A stretch of 64,000 nucleotides of DNA from Flectonema sp. DT1601. Lineage: Eukaryota > Euglenozoa > Diplonemea > Diplonemida > Diplonemidae. The stretch spans positions 1,054,001 to 1,118,000 of the forward strand of contig OZ025787.1 in NCBI GenBank assembly GCA_964019425.1, given 5' to 3'. Positions within the stretch are counted from its first letter, which is position 1; each line of letters begins with the position of its first letter. The notes under the pieces are model-generated. The model made no database searches. It worked only from the letters and a program-made list of their open reading frames with translations, and was not told the DNA's origin. Shown here piece after piece: positions 8,876-23,800 of this stretch. A program made the position numbers and the translations under genes.

Positions 8876-11800
8876 TTAACAAAGATAAATTACATACTCA
8901 GTCTGATGAGGACACGCGACTATCTTCGGGGTATCAGATGAAGTACTCTTTCTTGTTGTCGGATGTTCCACAATTTGAAGTGGTTCAGAAGGCGGTGTTA
9001 CTTTTCGTGGCGTAGAAAACGGTTTTTTCACCTCATTACGCACTTCTTTAGACGCCTTTTTACGACGAGAAGAACTTCGACTGGACTTCTTGCCAGCAGA
9101 AGAGCGACTGGCCGGCGCGCTACTACGACTGCGAGAAGTTGTATTCAATTCAGTTGTGGTTTTCTTTGTTGGTTTTGATCGACGAGAGCTGCTGGACTTG
9201 TGAGAGCGAGAAACGGATTTTTTTGATACTTTTTGTGAACTGTCAGTTGAATCACTCGATGAACTCGAACTACTAGATTCAGATTCCTCAACAGATACTT
9301 TATTAACACTGTGGATCTCATCTTCAACATAATTACCAAGCATGTGTAAGTTAGTAAATGTGTTGTTATCCGTGGTGACTGTTCCTTTTTGAGGTGTAAA
9401 TCTTTTATTAAAGTTTCTGTCAGTAATTGATCCTGGAATCTCTTGATTTGTATCATTAAGAGTCGGAGGTAACGTTGTATTGTAGCGAACTGTTTCTAAT
9501 TCACCATTCGCATTTTCTTGAATCTTTATCCAGCTGTTCTCATTGTAATCAGGTGATGGCTGTCTGATAGTTGTGCTCACAAAAGCACTTTTAGCTGGTC
9601 CAACGTTTACGTTAATCTCTTCGTCACCTCCCCTACGAGGTACGAGAACAATCGCAACTATTACAACAAGACCAAGAACTACAACACAAACGATAACGAT
9701 AATATGAACAACACAAAACTGATTAGAACAATCATCATCATTAGTAACGATTACAGGTACAAGTGTTGGAATGGTTGCTGTTGGTGGAATTTCAGTTGGG
9801 ACCGCAGTTGGATTCACATCCAACACGTCGATGGCATTGCAATTAGTCGTTAAAACCATTCCTCTGACGGTCGTTAATTTTATTTCAACGACATAAGATC
9901 CGACTCGAATAGCCGATAAATCTGTAACAATCCAAGAAGAACTATTAGTCATGGTCACCGTACCAAACTGTAACCCATCAACTGGACCAGATATAATAGC
10001 CAGCGTTAGATTAGAATTGTCTGATATGACTACATCATTAGGTAGGGCGGTCACGGTAATAGAATCTCTCCCAGCCATAAAAGCTTCATTTACTTTACTA
10101 GTAGCAGCAGTCGTACATAATAAACTTAACGGTTCAGAGACTGTACTTTGTAAAGTGTTAGTGTCAACGACTGTTGTCGAAGTACTTTCTAAATTTAGAA
10201 GTGGAGCAGTAGATGTTTGATCAGCCATTTGATAACAAATTTGAATATCTTCAGCTCCCAACACGATTGGGAACACTGCTACTGTACCTGCGTCATTAAC
10301 GTTTTCTGCGACAGTTTGAATAGACGACTCAGTAGTTGAGACCAATCCACCTGTAATGCAACTTCCCATGTTTGCTTTTGCAATGCTCAGCTGATCAAAT
10401 CGAGTCAACCCATCACCCACAACAGTTAATTTCTTAGTGTTGTTGTTATAAGTAAATCCCTGCATTCCACCAGATGAAATATCAATAGCAGCCAGGAATC
10501 GATCGGTTGCCCCACATGCGACAACAGCTGTTTCCGTTTTATTATTCGGAAATGAAAATCTGTATTCACCACTAAGAGAACTTAATAACATAACCCAAGG
10601 TTCATTTTCTGTTGTGGAAGTAACTCCGTTGCAAAGAAGCATTGCTGCTGTTTGATATTGTTGAGAAGATATGCGACCTGATATTCGATCTTCGTAGAGG
10701 TTTTGAGCTGATTTAATAATAACAGCAGACGTTGCGAGTGATATGTACCTTCTATTAGTCTCTAACTGAACTCCGTTACCATAAGTCAGAAGTGTTACTA
10801 TTGATCCACCTACTCTGGGATTACCGGTTACCATTATTTCATTCGGAAGTTGTTCCGAAATTACAAAAGTCGATTGTAAAGTTGCCACAAACTGAGGATC
10901 GTGATAACAAAATTTAAACGTTCCGGTGGAATTCACTCTTACAGTAAATGACACCGTCGGATTACTTTGAGTAATCAGAAATCCTAAGTTACCAAATTCT
11001 GTTATCGATCTGTTGGCGCAATTATCAGTCGACTGAATGACAGATACGAAAGCGTTCTCTTTCCAACTGCTGTAGTTGTATGTGAGAGTGACGTCGAATC
11101 CTTCTAAGGTAGATATTGTGTTTCCTTTTTTTGGACTTTCCCAGTCAGGAAAGTGTGCATTTCGGATCATAATGTCACAACCATCATTTAAAGTACAGCC
11201 ACTGGTATAGAAAGGCGTTGTAACCCAATCCTGAAGTGTTCTTCGTTTATAACACGCCTTGTATCTGCCGGGTGATTTAAATAAAACATCCATTTGAGAT
11301 GCTCCATTTTCAGCAGCATACAAAAAACTTTGAAACTCAACATTTTGACTATTCGAAGGTGATTCGGAAACAGCAGGACAATCAACCCCCCCATCAACTA
11401 TTGTGATTTGATCATATTCAGTAAGTGGAAGGATCGGAGTATCGAATGGACCTTCTGCGGCAGGTGTCAGTCCCTTTCCTTTTAATGTTAAAGTAATTCT
11501 GTTATAAGCTCTGTCTTGAGGATCAGTATCAACACCTGACTTGATTTCTATTCCATAAGGATTTGGAAACACTTGTAAATCTTCAAAGAAAAGAATCTGT
11601 TCAGTCAGATGAGTATCCTGACGATATCTAATGTATCGAATCCGATAAGTCTCAGCCAGATTTAGAACTATTTCAAATATTGAAGAGCCATCATTCGCTA
11701 TTCTATCTGGTGGGAATAGATGTTGTTCTCCTCTATCAGAATTAACACTTAAGAGGTCACTCATTGTTAAGTTACTGAATGTCTGTTCACTAGTTTCAGG

Positions 11801-14800
11801 TGCTTCATGAAAGATCATTCTAAAACCAACACCAGCTAGCGGTGCAGGGAAATCATTTGGAACAATAGTGTAGTTGAGAGGATTTGAAACTGAAAAGAAT
11901 ATCTTTTTAGGCTGAGCGACCCACGCTGCGACAGCTATGCTGTGATAACATATTGTAACTTCCTCAGATGCAAGCCAAAGAGCAGAGTCAGTCATTGAAT
12001 ACGTTTGATTTAGTACTTGTAATCTAGTCCCATCAGTATCCCCTAACGTAGTACATGTTGAGGTGGTTAATTGCATACGATCACCTTCGCGAAGATCGTC
12101 ACCAATAAAAGCAATCGAAAACCTCTTTCTCGCCTCTGGAGCCGCAGGTGTCGTAATATACCTGTGAGGGTTCCTAGGATGGAGTTCAAGAACACAGTTG
12201 CCTCCAGCATGAGCATATAGCTCTCCATTTATTTTATAACAAATATTGTACGATAGAGAACTGTGAAGTTCAATTCCTAATACGTTATCAATATTAAGAA
12301 ACATATCTGTATCAACTTCAGTACTACCAGATGTCGCAGAGTTAACGTTTAGAATATTAGTTCCTGGAGATGGATCTTCAGAACACGATTGATTGGAATA
12401 AACGAATTTAATTTCATCATTTGAAGAAAGTGGAGTTGTTGCTCCAGTAAGAGGATTTATAAATATTCTGACCGAGTATCCCACTCGTGACTTTGCTGGA
12501 AGTTGACACCCAGCGGGATGATAAGCACTCACATCCAGTTCAAGCCCCCGTATCGGAGGTGTAGAACAGTCTGAAAGCTCATAACACGCATACCACCTCC
12601 CAGATTGTGAAAATTCCATTTTCGCTTTAGCTACGGTAGACCCCTCAACTGATATCACGTTTGTTTCACTTTGTGGATTAGCACAATTTAGTGATTGCGA
12701 TATAAATAACTTGTCTGATATCTTCAAACCGATTCCTTCAATTGTAACATCCAACAGTTGACCTGCTCTTGCTGATGTCGGTGTGAGAGAAACAGCAGAA
12801 GGATTATGTTCTAAAACAGTAAAAGAATCAACATACAACCACGATTGTCCACTAACTTGATAACACACGTAGTAAACTCCCGCAACCCAATTTTGAATCG
12901 GAGATAACGTTGAAGAGAATTCCCCACTGACATTAACACTGAAGAATGAAATATCACCAGTATTGAGACAAGCTTCAGAACAACAACGAGTTTGAGTCAC
13001 CGCTGCAGTATCATTTTCAGTTGGTCGGATGTCAAGAGCGTGATTTGTATCAAACTCAACAGATATAAGGTGATCAACACTAGCAAACTCACACTGGTCG
13101 TCAATAAAAGTTCTCACAGGTGTTTTCTTCCCAACTGAAAACGAACAAATACTCGTCGCAAAAGCAACAGAGTTAGGCTGCGAATCTGCCCCCAAAAAAC
13201 AAACCTCAAAACTACCTTCATCAACAGGATCCACTAAGACTGGAGACTCAAGCCAAGGATAGACAGCCTGGTCTAGGTTGTCACCACATCTGTGATTTGC
13301 CGGAGCTATTTGATAAACCCCTGCAGTGTTAGAGTTAATAGCAATATACTGTCCTGCAATCACAACGTCAGGTGCAGTACATGGAGCAATAGCAACATAT
13401 TCCTGAACAGTTATGTTACAGAGTCGACCCCAACCTGTTGTCTCGGGATAGAGACAAATATAGAAAGTCGATGATGCATTTTGATCACTCAAATATTGCG
13501 AAATTTTAAACGTACTAACATTAACATAAGACAGCTCCTCAATAATATTTGAGCAGTCTGCTGATACTGACAAACCTAATATTGATGACGTCCCTAAAGT
13601 AACATCTGTGTTACCAATATAAGGTAAAGCCTCACTTAGTCTTCTTGCTGGAACTGTCCAAATGTCTGAACCAGGTGGGTTCGTCGCAGTTGAGGGTTGT
13701 ATCGCACAAGAAGCGAATTGTTTAATTGTTAGTAATTCCGGAAGACTAGACATTTGATCAAGAACTTCTCCAGTTAGTCCATAACATATCAAATACTGTC
13801 CTGGTGGTAGAATTCCTGAGAAGGAAGCTGAAAAAGATTCGTTAACAGTTGTTGCTGACATCACAGAGTCGGGAGAGCATCCGACTCCAGGAGAAAAGGT
13901 TTGAAGTCCAACATAGTCTCCAACCGTCAGGTTTACTCCAACAAATTGAAGAGTAAAATTTTGAGTTGAAAATACTTCAGACGGAGCAGATACAAATCTC
14001 GAAGGGTTGGCTTCAGAAACAGTAAACCCACACTGTGAGTCTGCCAAACTTGGTGATGTTTCACATCCAAAGCAGAGGGGTACCCAAACCCCTCTTTGAA
14101 TGTCCAACCAACAGACTCTGACATCGATAACTTCTCGTGATGATAAGTATACTTGCCATTCAAGACTTGTGTCACTTATTCTGTTTGTTGTAAATCCGAC
14201 TGACGGAGTTTGTCCGCAATCCATCCCCGATGAGTATTCAAAGAATCTCAACTCGTCTCCGATATCAGCTGAAGCATTCACAATCCCAAATGGAAATAGA
14301 TTTAAAATAATTTGTTGTCCAAGGCGAGGTGACTCTAAAACTGATTTAGTTGCTGAGGTATCTAATGATGAAGCACATCTTATTAACTGATTCGATACAA
14401 TCAACTCAATTGGTATTAAAGACCAACTTGATTGTGGAAGCATATAACAAACATGAAATCTCTGTTGAACACTACCCTCAACTATGAATTGACTTGATCT
14501 GTCTGGTAGATTACCTAACGTGACAGCAACACCTGCAGCAGCTGAGGCATCACAAAACAATCCGTTGTGGGTTGCTGAGTTGATTAACTTAATAGCACCT
14601 CCAATTGGTAGGTCTGGTTCAGTTGGATTCGATTGAAAAAACAGTTGAAGTTCTTCACCCAGAAGTGTGTCACCAACAACACTCCAACTGCTAGGATGTT
14701 CTCCAAGAACTATAAATAAATCAGGTTGAGGGATCTGAACATAAGAAGCTCCCACAGCATTCAACTTATAACAAACAGAAACACCAACAGAATGAGATGA

Positions 14801-17800
14801 TGAGAATGACGAGTACTGACCTTGAGTAGTAATTGATATCTGTTGTTGTATTTCAGGAATTGAATTACTTGGTCGTAATACCGGCAACACTACATCAGTA
14901 CTTCGATTAGAACACGTTTCATTAGATAATATTAAGAAAGCTTCATTCTGTTGTGATAGCTCTCCATCTGTACCAGTCACAGTTAGAGATACTTTTTGTC
15001 CAACTCTTGGAACTGATGGGAAGATAATAAAACTACTCGGATGTGGTGGATTCACAGTAATCACTTCATCAAACTGAGACCAATCTTCATCAGTACCTTG
15101 TAACCTGTAGCATAGTAATAATTGTGTTGCGGTAGTTGGTGTTGTAAATTGATATCTTAAATCAGAATCAATCTCACCACTGAACACTGTTGGATGGTTT
15201 GACCAACACGTTACACTACCTGGACTGCTATCAATTAGTTTGATGGAATCACCTTCTGAAAGAGTAGTTCCAGGACCCTGAGTAAATGATATATTAACTA
15301 ACTGTCCAGCATATATCCTCTGAGGAAGTGTACCATAACCTGACGGATTCGCTTCATTCACAGTCTGAGATTGTAGTGTCGAAGCAGCTCCGAGAGAGGT
15401 TAAAAAACAAATTTGTAATTCACCTGCTGACCTTATTAACAAACCTGCTGAACCACCATCTCCACTTGGAACCAACGAACCAGATATTTGAGAGTCACTG
15501 TTAGTAAGTGTTCTACAAGCAACAGTAGACGCTATAATTAAATCAGACGATGAATAAATATCATTCAGCGCACCATCAGAACCCCCTGTCACTGTTACTG
15601 TTAATAATTGACCAGCTCTGAATGGAACGTTTTGAACAATTTCATGAGAAGATGGTCTTGGTGGATGAACTTGCAATAAATCACCCTGAAGATTCATCCT
15701 GACATCAAAGTAAGACCCAATTGAGCTATTGTAGTAACAAACATAAGTTGAGTCGTATTGTTGTGTAAAACCTGTGGATTCGATTGATATTAAAGTCGAG
15801 TCGTCATTTACGACCCAACTGTTTGAGTTGACTGAGTCAAGGAGTCTATCATAAGATAGGTCTCTATTACTCAGATCAATACAAGGAGACGATATCTGAT
15901 CCGGTCTGGGAGCACTTATCACTGTCACGTTGTCTAAGAAGAACACAAATTGAGTTTCAATATTCAAAACTAAATTCTCCACCGATGCTCTTCCCGGTAG
16001 TGGTTGTAAACCCGTACTCGGAATGAGTGGCGCAACGACAGTTAAATAAGAATTCGACAAGTCTGCAAACGGAGGGACTGTCACCCAACTATCTACAGTG
16101 CTGTTAAAATAACATATTTGATACATTGTTTGTACCGATTCATAAGGCAAGATCATATCAAGTCTTATCGTCTGTGAGTCAACCGTGAAAACTGATGTAT
16201 TCCACAAAAGGTTTTGTAGGACTGGTGTCGATTGACAATCTCCGATTTCTGTTATTTTAATTTCATCATTGATTCCGATATCAGAAGGAACGTCTTCCAG
16301 AGATAATTGGATTTGAATAACCTGACCTGAAGTGATGACATCAACAGCAGGTATTATATCAAATCTCGAAGGATTCCCAACAGATACTTCAAACGTTGAT
16401 CCAGAAATAAAAGAGAGAGTCCCTCCTGATAATTGATAACAAACAGAATACGTTCCTGTCGTGAGTTTTAAATTTGATAATGTCGGAAAAGTATCAAACT
16501 GCGATGATCTTGCTGAACACTCATCACAAGCTGGAGTGATGGAAGTTCCAAAGTCAGGATAACAACCAACAGAAGACCCTCTTATTATTATTATTTGATC
16601 ACCACCTCCAATAGAAGTCCCAATAACAGAAGTGATTGATGTCAATACTCCATTCATCGGTGATTCTGGTGATAGCACCACAGCAGTTGGATCAGACATA
16701 CTAACTGATAAGGGATTCCCAACTTGGTACCAATTTCCAAATCTATCTTTAAAACAATTCAGATAAGTAACATCTGAATCCCTTGCTGGTAATATAAACT
16801 CAAATCTACCAGATTGTGCCAATACTGCATTAGCTCTTGGGATTAAAGCGTCTTGATGAGATCTGCTTGCAAGAGTACAAAAGTTTAACGTACTTGGAAT
16901 AAGGATTGATTCATACGGTTCAGTAGACAACACGTCGATAGTTCTATCGGGAGTTGAAGTTAATGTGTTCGCCATTGTGAGGATTTGACCAGCTCTGACA
17001 TTCGCCGGAAAAGTAACATATCCGCTTGGATTCGTCTCTACTACTTCAACGACACCAGCATAAGCTAAAGTATCAACTGATGGTGTCTTTACACAGATCG
17101 TATAAAACCCAATCCTCACAGTGTCTGGTAATGGAGCATCACCTGCAGGGCTAGACAACCAAACAACTTGACGAGAAGGATCACCTCTCTGTGTGTTAAA
17201 AAACACTGCCGCTTCAGTATCTGAACGCAGATTCGTATTTATATCCGTCTGAACTTGACCATTACGATATATAAAACAGTCTTCTCTACAAAGTAAAGGA
17301 TCATTCCCAAAATATAATGAAACTGCCGTGGATACTGCTTCGTCAGTTGGAGTAAACAACAAGACTTGAGCATTAAATAATCCTTTTTGAATTGTATTAA
17401 AATTATTCTGATCTGGAATGGTCGGCACACCAGACAAAGGTCTTACCGCAACTGTTGGTATTTGAGCTCCAGAAACCCCTTGATATAATTGATAAGGAGT
17501 TGTTCCGAATGAAGCTGTTAGTTGGTACGTATTCCCATTGGAAATTGCGCAAAAAATAAAACTGGTTGTGATGTCAGTAATACTTGAAAAAATAATTCCG
17601 TAGTATGAATTTTCATTCAGAACCAGACCTTCGATAGCATTTGTTGAAGAAGAGCAACTAACTGAGTTTGATGGAACAGCAAAAAATCTTTGAAATATCA
17701 ATCCCTGAACCTCAACAGTCACATTAGCAGTGATGGCAGCACGTCCAGAACTTGGACATGGTTCCAATAATGTTATTGGAGAAAAGTCGATTAAAACCTC

Positions 17801-20800
17801 ATTTAAAGGTATTCTACCTCCACCAACTCTCATGTAACAAACACTGTAACTCTCATTAGCAATAACTCTATTATATAATAAAAGCGGTGCAGTCAACGAT
17901 CCAACTGACACTATATCAAAACACCATTCGCTACTTGATAACCCAATAGAGTACTCAATATCAGATCCAGGTCTATCAGCAATGTTAAGTGATGGCAAAG
18001 GTATTTCCGCTCCAAAATTAAATGTCGTTGGAGATACAGCTGACGGTCCGAGATCAACAATTTGAATTATTAAATTGGAATTTAATATTTGATCGTTGAA
18101 CACAATACTATACGTTCCTACTGCTGTGAAGGTAATATCTATTACGTTGGCTGATGACACTCTGGTATTAAATACATTCGTTATTTTCGGACTTAAACAA
18201 TTAGCAGACGCCACGACAAACAACTGAGACACGTCAATAGGATTCGAAAACTGAAGAGCGATAATTTCATTTAATCTGTAAGGGTTGGATGCAGTGGTGG
18301 ATTGCTCAAATCTCAGGATTTGATTTTCAGGTGGTAATACTGTGATTAGTTGAATAAAGTCTGCATCTGTGGAACCCGCAGCACGATAACAAATAGTGTG
18401 CACTCCATTAGAAAGAGTTGATCCACAACCGTCTACTTCTGAAACTGTTCCGTCATCTGACACAGTTCGTAGCGTCAGCTGAACTCGTTCAGTTGTTCCT
18501 CCGCAGTCTGCTTGTTGTCCACTTATTATTTGAATTTCATCACTCATACCTAATGCGTATCCACTAAATCTTAATTGAATAAGTTCAATTCCACCTTCAA
18601 TGAATCTTTCTGGGGAAACGATCTCCACAGACTGTGGATTCTCACCGATAATAAATGGTGTTCCAGGAGGGGTCATTGTCCAGACACTGGAAGCAAGCAT
18701 GAAACAGATTGTGTACTTTCCTCTGACTGCGGTAACCGGATCCCACATTGCATTGAAGATGTTTGGGTCAGTGTTGGTTGATCTAGCGTTGGTTGTTCCG
18801 GTGTTATCAGAACAGGAGTCTCCAAATGGAATTATTTTAGCAGTCCCACCAGTAAGACCAACACCAGTAAATTGAATCTCAATAGCACTATTCAAAGATC
18901 CGCTTATTATTGTAAACTGACTTGGGTTTGACTGACCCACCGACAGAGAACCCGGAGCCACAGCAGCAACAGTACCATCACCAGCTACCCAACACAATAC
19001 ATACTCCCCTTGAACTGTTGAATTAATGACGTGTGGGATTACATCAGAAACACTAACAGGATTTGTTAAGTCTGTACAATCTTGATTTCCTCCAGCGTTA
19101 TTCATTAATAGAGTTCTTGAATTTGTTGAAAGTCGCATGTCAGTAAACACAACTGAAATCTCTAATCTTGATCCTGCAGCTATTGGACTCGGAGGTACAG
19201 TCACGAATGATGATGGATCTGAGTTGTTGAAGTTAACAGTCGCTGAAAGTGAACCCCAAACACTTCGATCATTAACTCTAAAGCAAAGTGTATGAACACC
19301 AGCAACACGTGGGGTTAAAGGAATTGTTGCAGCAAAAGTCGGGTTTTGCCAATTAGCACTCGTGACATCAACAGTAACACTGTTAGCAGTAATACTTTCT
19401 AAACTCATACAAGGATCTGTTGAATAAGTTGAAGGGTCTCCCTGTAAGAGTATTAAATGATAAGTGGTGTCTACGAAGAGCATCGTCGCATCGTTGAAAG
19501 TGATCTGACGAATCTCATAACCTCGTCGACCAGCATGTGGATTCTCAGGAAATATTAAATACGAAGTTGGATTTTGAATTGAAATATCGATTTCTGATAA
19601 CGGAAACCAAATTCCTGTCAAAGCGTGACCAGCAGATCTGCGGTAGCAGAATACATATCTCCCAGGTGTATATGGTGATCGAAGGCGTGAATCTCTAAAT
19701 GTTGTGCAGGCATCAGTCGGGTCAGTGAGACTATTACAACCAACAGAAGCATCAACAATACAAATATCATCACGGTTATCTAACACAACATCCATTGGTG
19801 TTGTAGTGAACTCTAATTCTAATCTCTCCCCACAATATGATATATTCCCTTGATTAGCTATCACAGATAAAGGATTAGCTGGAAGAACTGTCAATTCAAT
19901 AAACATCTCATCACTGGCTGCCAGTACTGGAAACGCGAACTGATCAACTTGCCTTCTACAACAGAGAGTGTATGTTCCTGGAGATGGTAATCGATTAATA
20001 GTAAACATTGAGTTGGTAATAAACCCATTTGATATTAAATCTTCACCAGCATTAGCACAGCTATCGTATGAAGTACTTTGAGGTATTAAGAATCCAACAT
20101 CAGCTGGGGATGTTCTCGTAATATTTAATAGAATCGAAAGGGAAGAATGTGTTCGTAAGACGTCCGGTATTTGAAAATTCCCAAGTCTTGGAAATGAATT
20201 CGTCACAGAGAGTGAACCAGGAATATTAACAGCGTAGAATCGTCGTAGATTCTGTAAGTCAGAAATCGCAACGATTTCATCAAAAATTCGGATGTCAGCT
20301 GCTTCACAACCAGCTGAGCCAATCAACACTTCACTTCCAGGAGATTGCGGCTGTCCAATCGCAACACCATTCAAATCACTTAAACTAATATCAACGACGA
20401 TTACATTATTAGCATACATCCTCAGTCTTCTTGTTGTGATGCTGTTAGCAGTTTCTACTGTGAGTTGCACAGCAATAAAAACCCATTCATTTTGAATTAT
20501 AAAATTAGCCGATAACAACGCAATCTCTGTTGTCACTGACTGGTACACAATCGATACTGATTGTGTTGGAAATGGAATGCTAATTTTAAGTAAAAATGGA
20601 GCTCTTATTTCTATCAAATCTACAGCTGATGCCAACGAAGGGAATCTGGTCCAGAGGGTGAATGTATACCCGACTGAAGGAAGAAGACCTACGGTGGTAC
20701 TTAAAGATGATGAGAGGATAATGTAAGATGTTGGTTGTTGATTTATAGCACTGACACCCGTTACTAAATTATTATTTAAAACTTCTGAAATGTTTGTTCT

Positions 20801-23800
20801 AAGAAGACCAGATCCGTCAGATACAACACCGCCCACTTGACCATCATCTCTAAATATTGTATCGGCAGTGAAAGTATATCTCAGCAAAGATGGGACTCCT
20901 TTTGGTGTTATGGCTGGAGTTCCTACTACAGCAGATCTATTCTTTTGGATACATAAAGTATGAGATATAAACGTGCTGTAATTCACGTGTGATACTTGAA
21001 TAGCATTTCTCACAACTTCTCCAATACCGAAATCATTACCATCAGAAGCACAGTTAACTTCTGTTGATAACGCTAAAGAATACTCACTTGATCCTCCGTA
21101 GAAGTTTCCAAGAATAAACTCATGAGGGAATCCATCAGAATCAGGAAACCCGAGTTTATAATAAAACCACGATGGCTCAGGTGGATTGAAAACAACAACA
21201 AACGACGGAACAGATATTTCATAAGAATATGTTGGTGTTTGATACGAAACACATAGTTTATAACTAACTGCCTGATCAACATAAGGAACAGTCATCTCAC
21301 CTGAAGTATCGTCTGCTGACGTCAGTAAAATAGTCTGCTGAGTAGTAACAAAACAAGACTCAGCAGAATTAACTAAATAAATCCTATCTGTGTCTAATGA
21401 TGTTAATGTGATACCTGATAGCAATACTTTAAAATATTCAAAGCTACTCCAATAAGGAGTTAGTAGAACGTCTGGTGTTGTCGCAGAAGCAGTTGCAGTT
21501 TTAACTCTGATAGAACCTAATAAAGTAAACCCTCGAGAGACTCGTTGATAGCAAACACTGAATTCTGACACTGTTAAGAATTGAATCACCACTTCAGTAC
21601 AAAAGTCACATTGTATAGGAATTCTAAGCCCAGCTTCTAAAACATAATCAGTACCTTCTACTACTGTTGAGGGTTGATCACATGACGCTCCAGTTGTTAT
21701 TTTAACAACGTCATTTAGAGACAATGATCTCTCTTGGTTATCAAATCTAATTCTTAAATTAACAAACTGTCTCACAACATGTCTTCCAAAACTATCACGA
21801 GGACCATCAACAGGAAGAGGTTCAATTGATCTTGGCTGTTGTGGATTTAGTACAAAGTTTCCAACATTAGCCCAGGTAGCGCCAGTTAACAAATAACAAA
21901 TTTGTAACTCAACAGGAGGAGATAAACCCATTTGAGCAACAGCAGTATCATAATACGTCTGACTTAGAGTCCATTCAAGTGTGGTGGGTGATGTGAGAGT
22001 TAAATTGTTATTCGTATTCGATGATGGGACTCCAAAACAAGGTGTTCCAGTAGGTGAGAATCTAATCGTATCCGTGACTGCTAACCCAACTCCATCAAAC
22101 TTGAATACGACTCCCAACTCACCATAAGTTGGATTAGAAGGTGTGATCTCAACACTTGAAGGATTTAATGTTCCGACAGTAAAAGTTCCAACTTTTGTAA
22201 ACACTCCCTGAACTGATGATGTTGCAGCATTAGCTCTCCAATTATAACAAAGAGTGTAGTCACCTGCAGCAAGGATTTGATTAATTCTTAAAACTGAAAC
22301 AGGAGAAGCTCCACTGGAATCAATCGAAACAAAATTTCCATAATACACTTCAAGATCTGCAAAGTATGACAAAACACCCGCCTCACCAGTCATTGGCGTA
22401 TCACTAAATGGTATTTGAGTCGAGGTGCATAGATCAGGATTAGTCGTAATCACAGCAATATCATTAGCTGTACACTCTGGAACAACAGCTGAGTCACCAG
22501 GATTAGAACAGTCGACAGTAATAGTAATTGATTGATTTACTGAAGGAGATGATGGCTCTACAACAATACCTTGAGGAAATCTTCTATTTATTACTAACGG
22601 ATCTGGATTAGGGATCGCTGCAGCAACACCATTTCTAGTGTGGCATAATTTATATTGATTCCCTTCAGCAACTTCAATAGTGTATCTATTTTGGTTAAGA
22701 TGAGTCGCAATAATCTCAACTGCAGGAGTTGCTACATGACACGATCCTTGAACAACTCGAAGTTGATCACCAACAACGAAGTCTGGACTCACCATAGTCA
22801 GCGTAACAGTAATAATCTCATTTGCCCTTGGCACACCTGGTTGCAATTGCGCATTTGATGGATCCGCAGGCGATACTTGCAGACTCTCCGTAAAAGTTAC
22901 GTCACCCGGGACTTGAACTAAAACATTAGTTCGAGCATTAGAACCAGATTCTTGAAGATAACAAATTGTATACGTTGAAGAGAGTAACCCCTCAGTGATT
23001 ACTATTTGCCCCAGAGACCGCGCAGCGTTCACCGAGACGGAATAGCTTCCTTGAAGAGGACACGTTCGATCGATACTACAGTCACACTGAGAACCTTCTA
23101 AAACATCAACAATATCGTTGAGAATTTCAGTACTGCCCATTGGAACTGGAACAGATTGAAAAAAGAATAAAACTACTGACTGTCCCTGTCTAGGCGCTGT
23201 GGTTGTTCCAACAAAAGTATATTCTGGATATGCAGCAGCTACGGGAAATGATCCCAACATTACTGGAGAAGAGGTATTAAAACAGACGATGTAATTTCCA
23301 GGTTCTACATCCGACCATTTAACTAACCAAGATGTTTGTAGTACTTGACCTTGAATTACTTCTCTTCGATTATCAGAAGGACTCTTTACGGCACTCAAGT
23401 GTTCTGTAGCACCATCAGGACATCTACACAGATCAGAACCAACATCAGTACAATAAGGAGACCTTTCAGCATACATCCAAACAGTATTATTACTGGCTGC
23501 TATTAACTGAAGGGTATCTGTTGAAGTTGACGTGTACGTTGCTTCAATAAAAACAGTTTGCCTGCTCCTTACAGGATCTGGTATAGTCCCCTGATATGCT
23601 AACGGTGACGCAACAATTTCCATTGGGAATGTACCAGCTTCGTTAGGTAATGATATAAATGATGAATAATCTCGTGGTTTGTAACAAACAAGGTACGATG
23701 ATGGGTTGAGACGTAGTAAAGCTTGAGTTCTATCAACTAAAAGGAAAACATTCATTGAGAGTGACCATCTCGTAGTGGTAGGATCACGACAAATACCATC

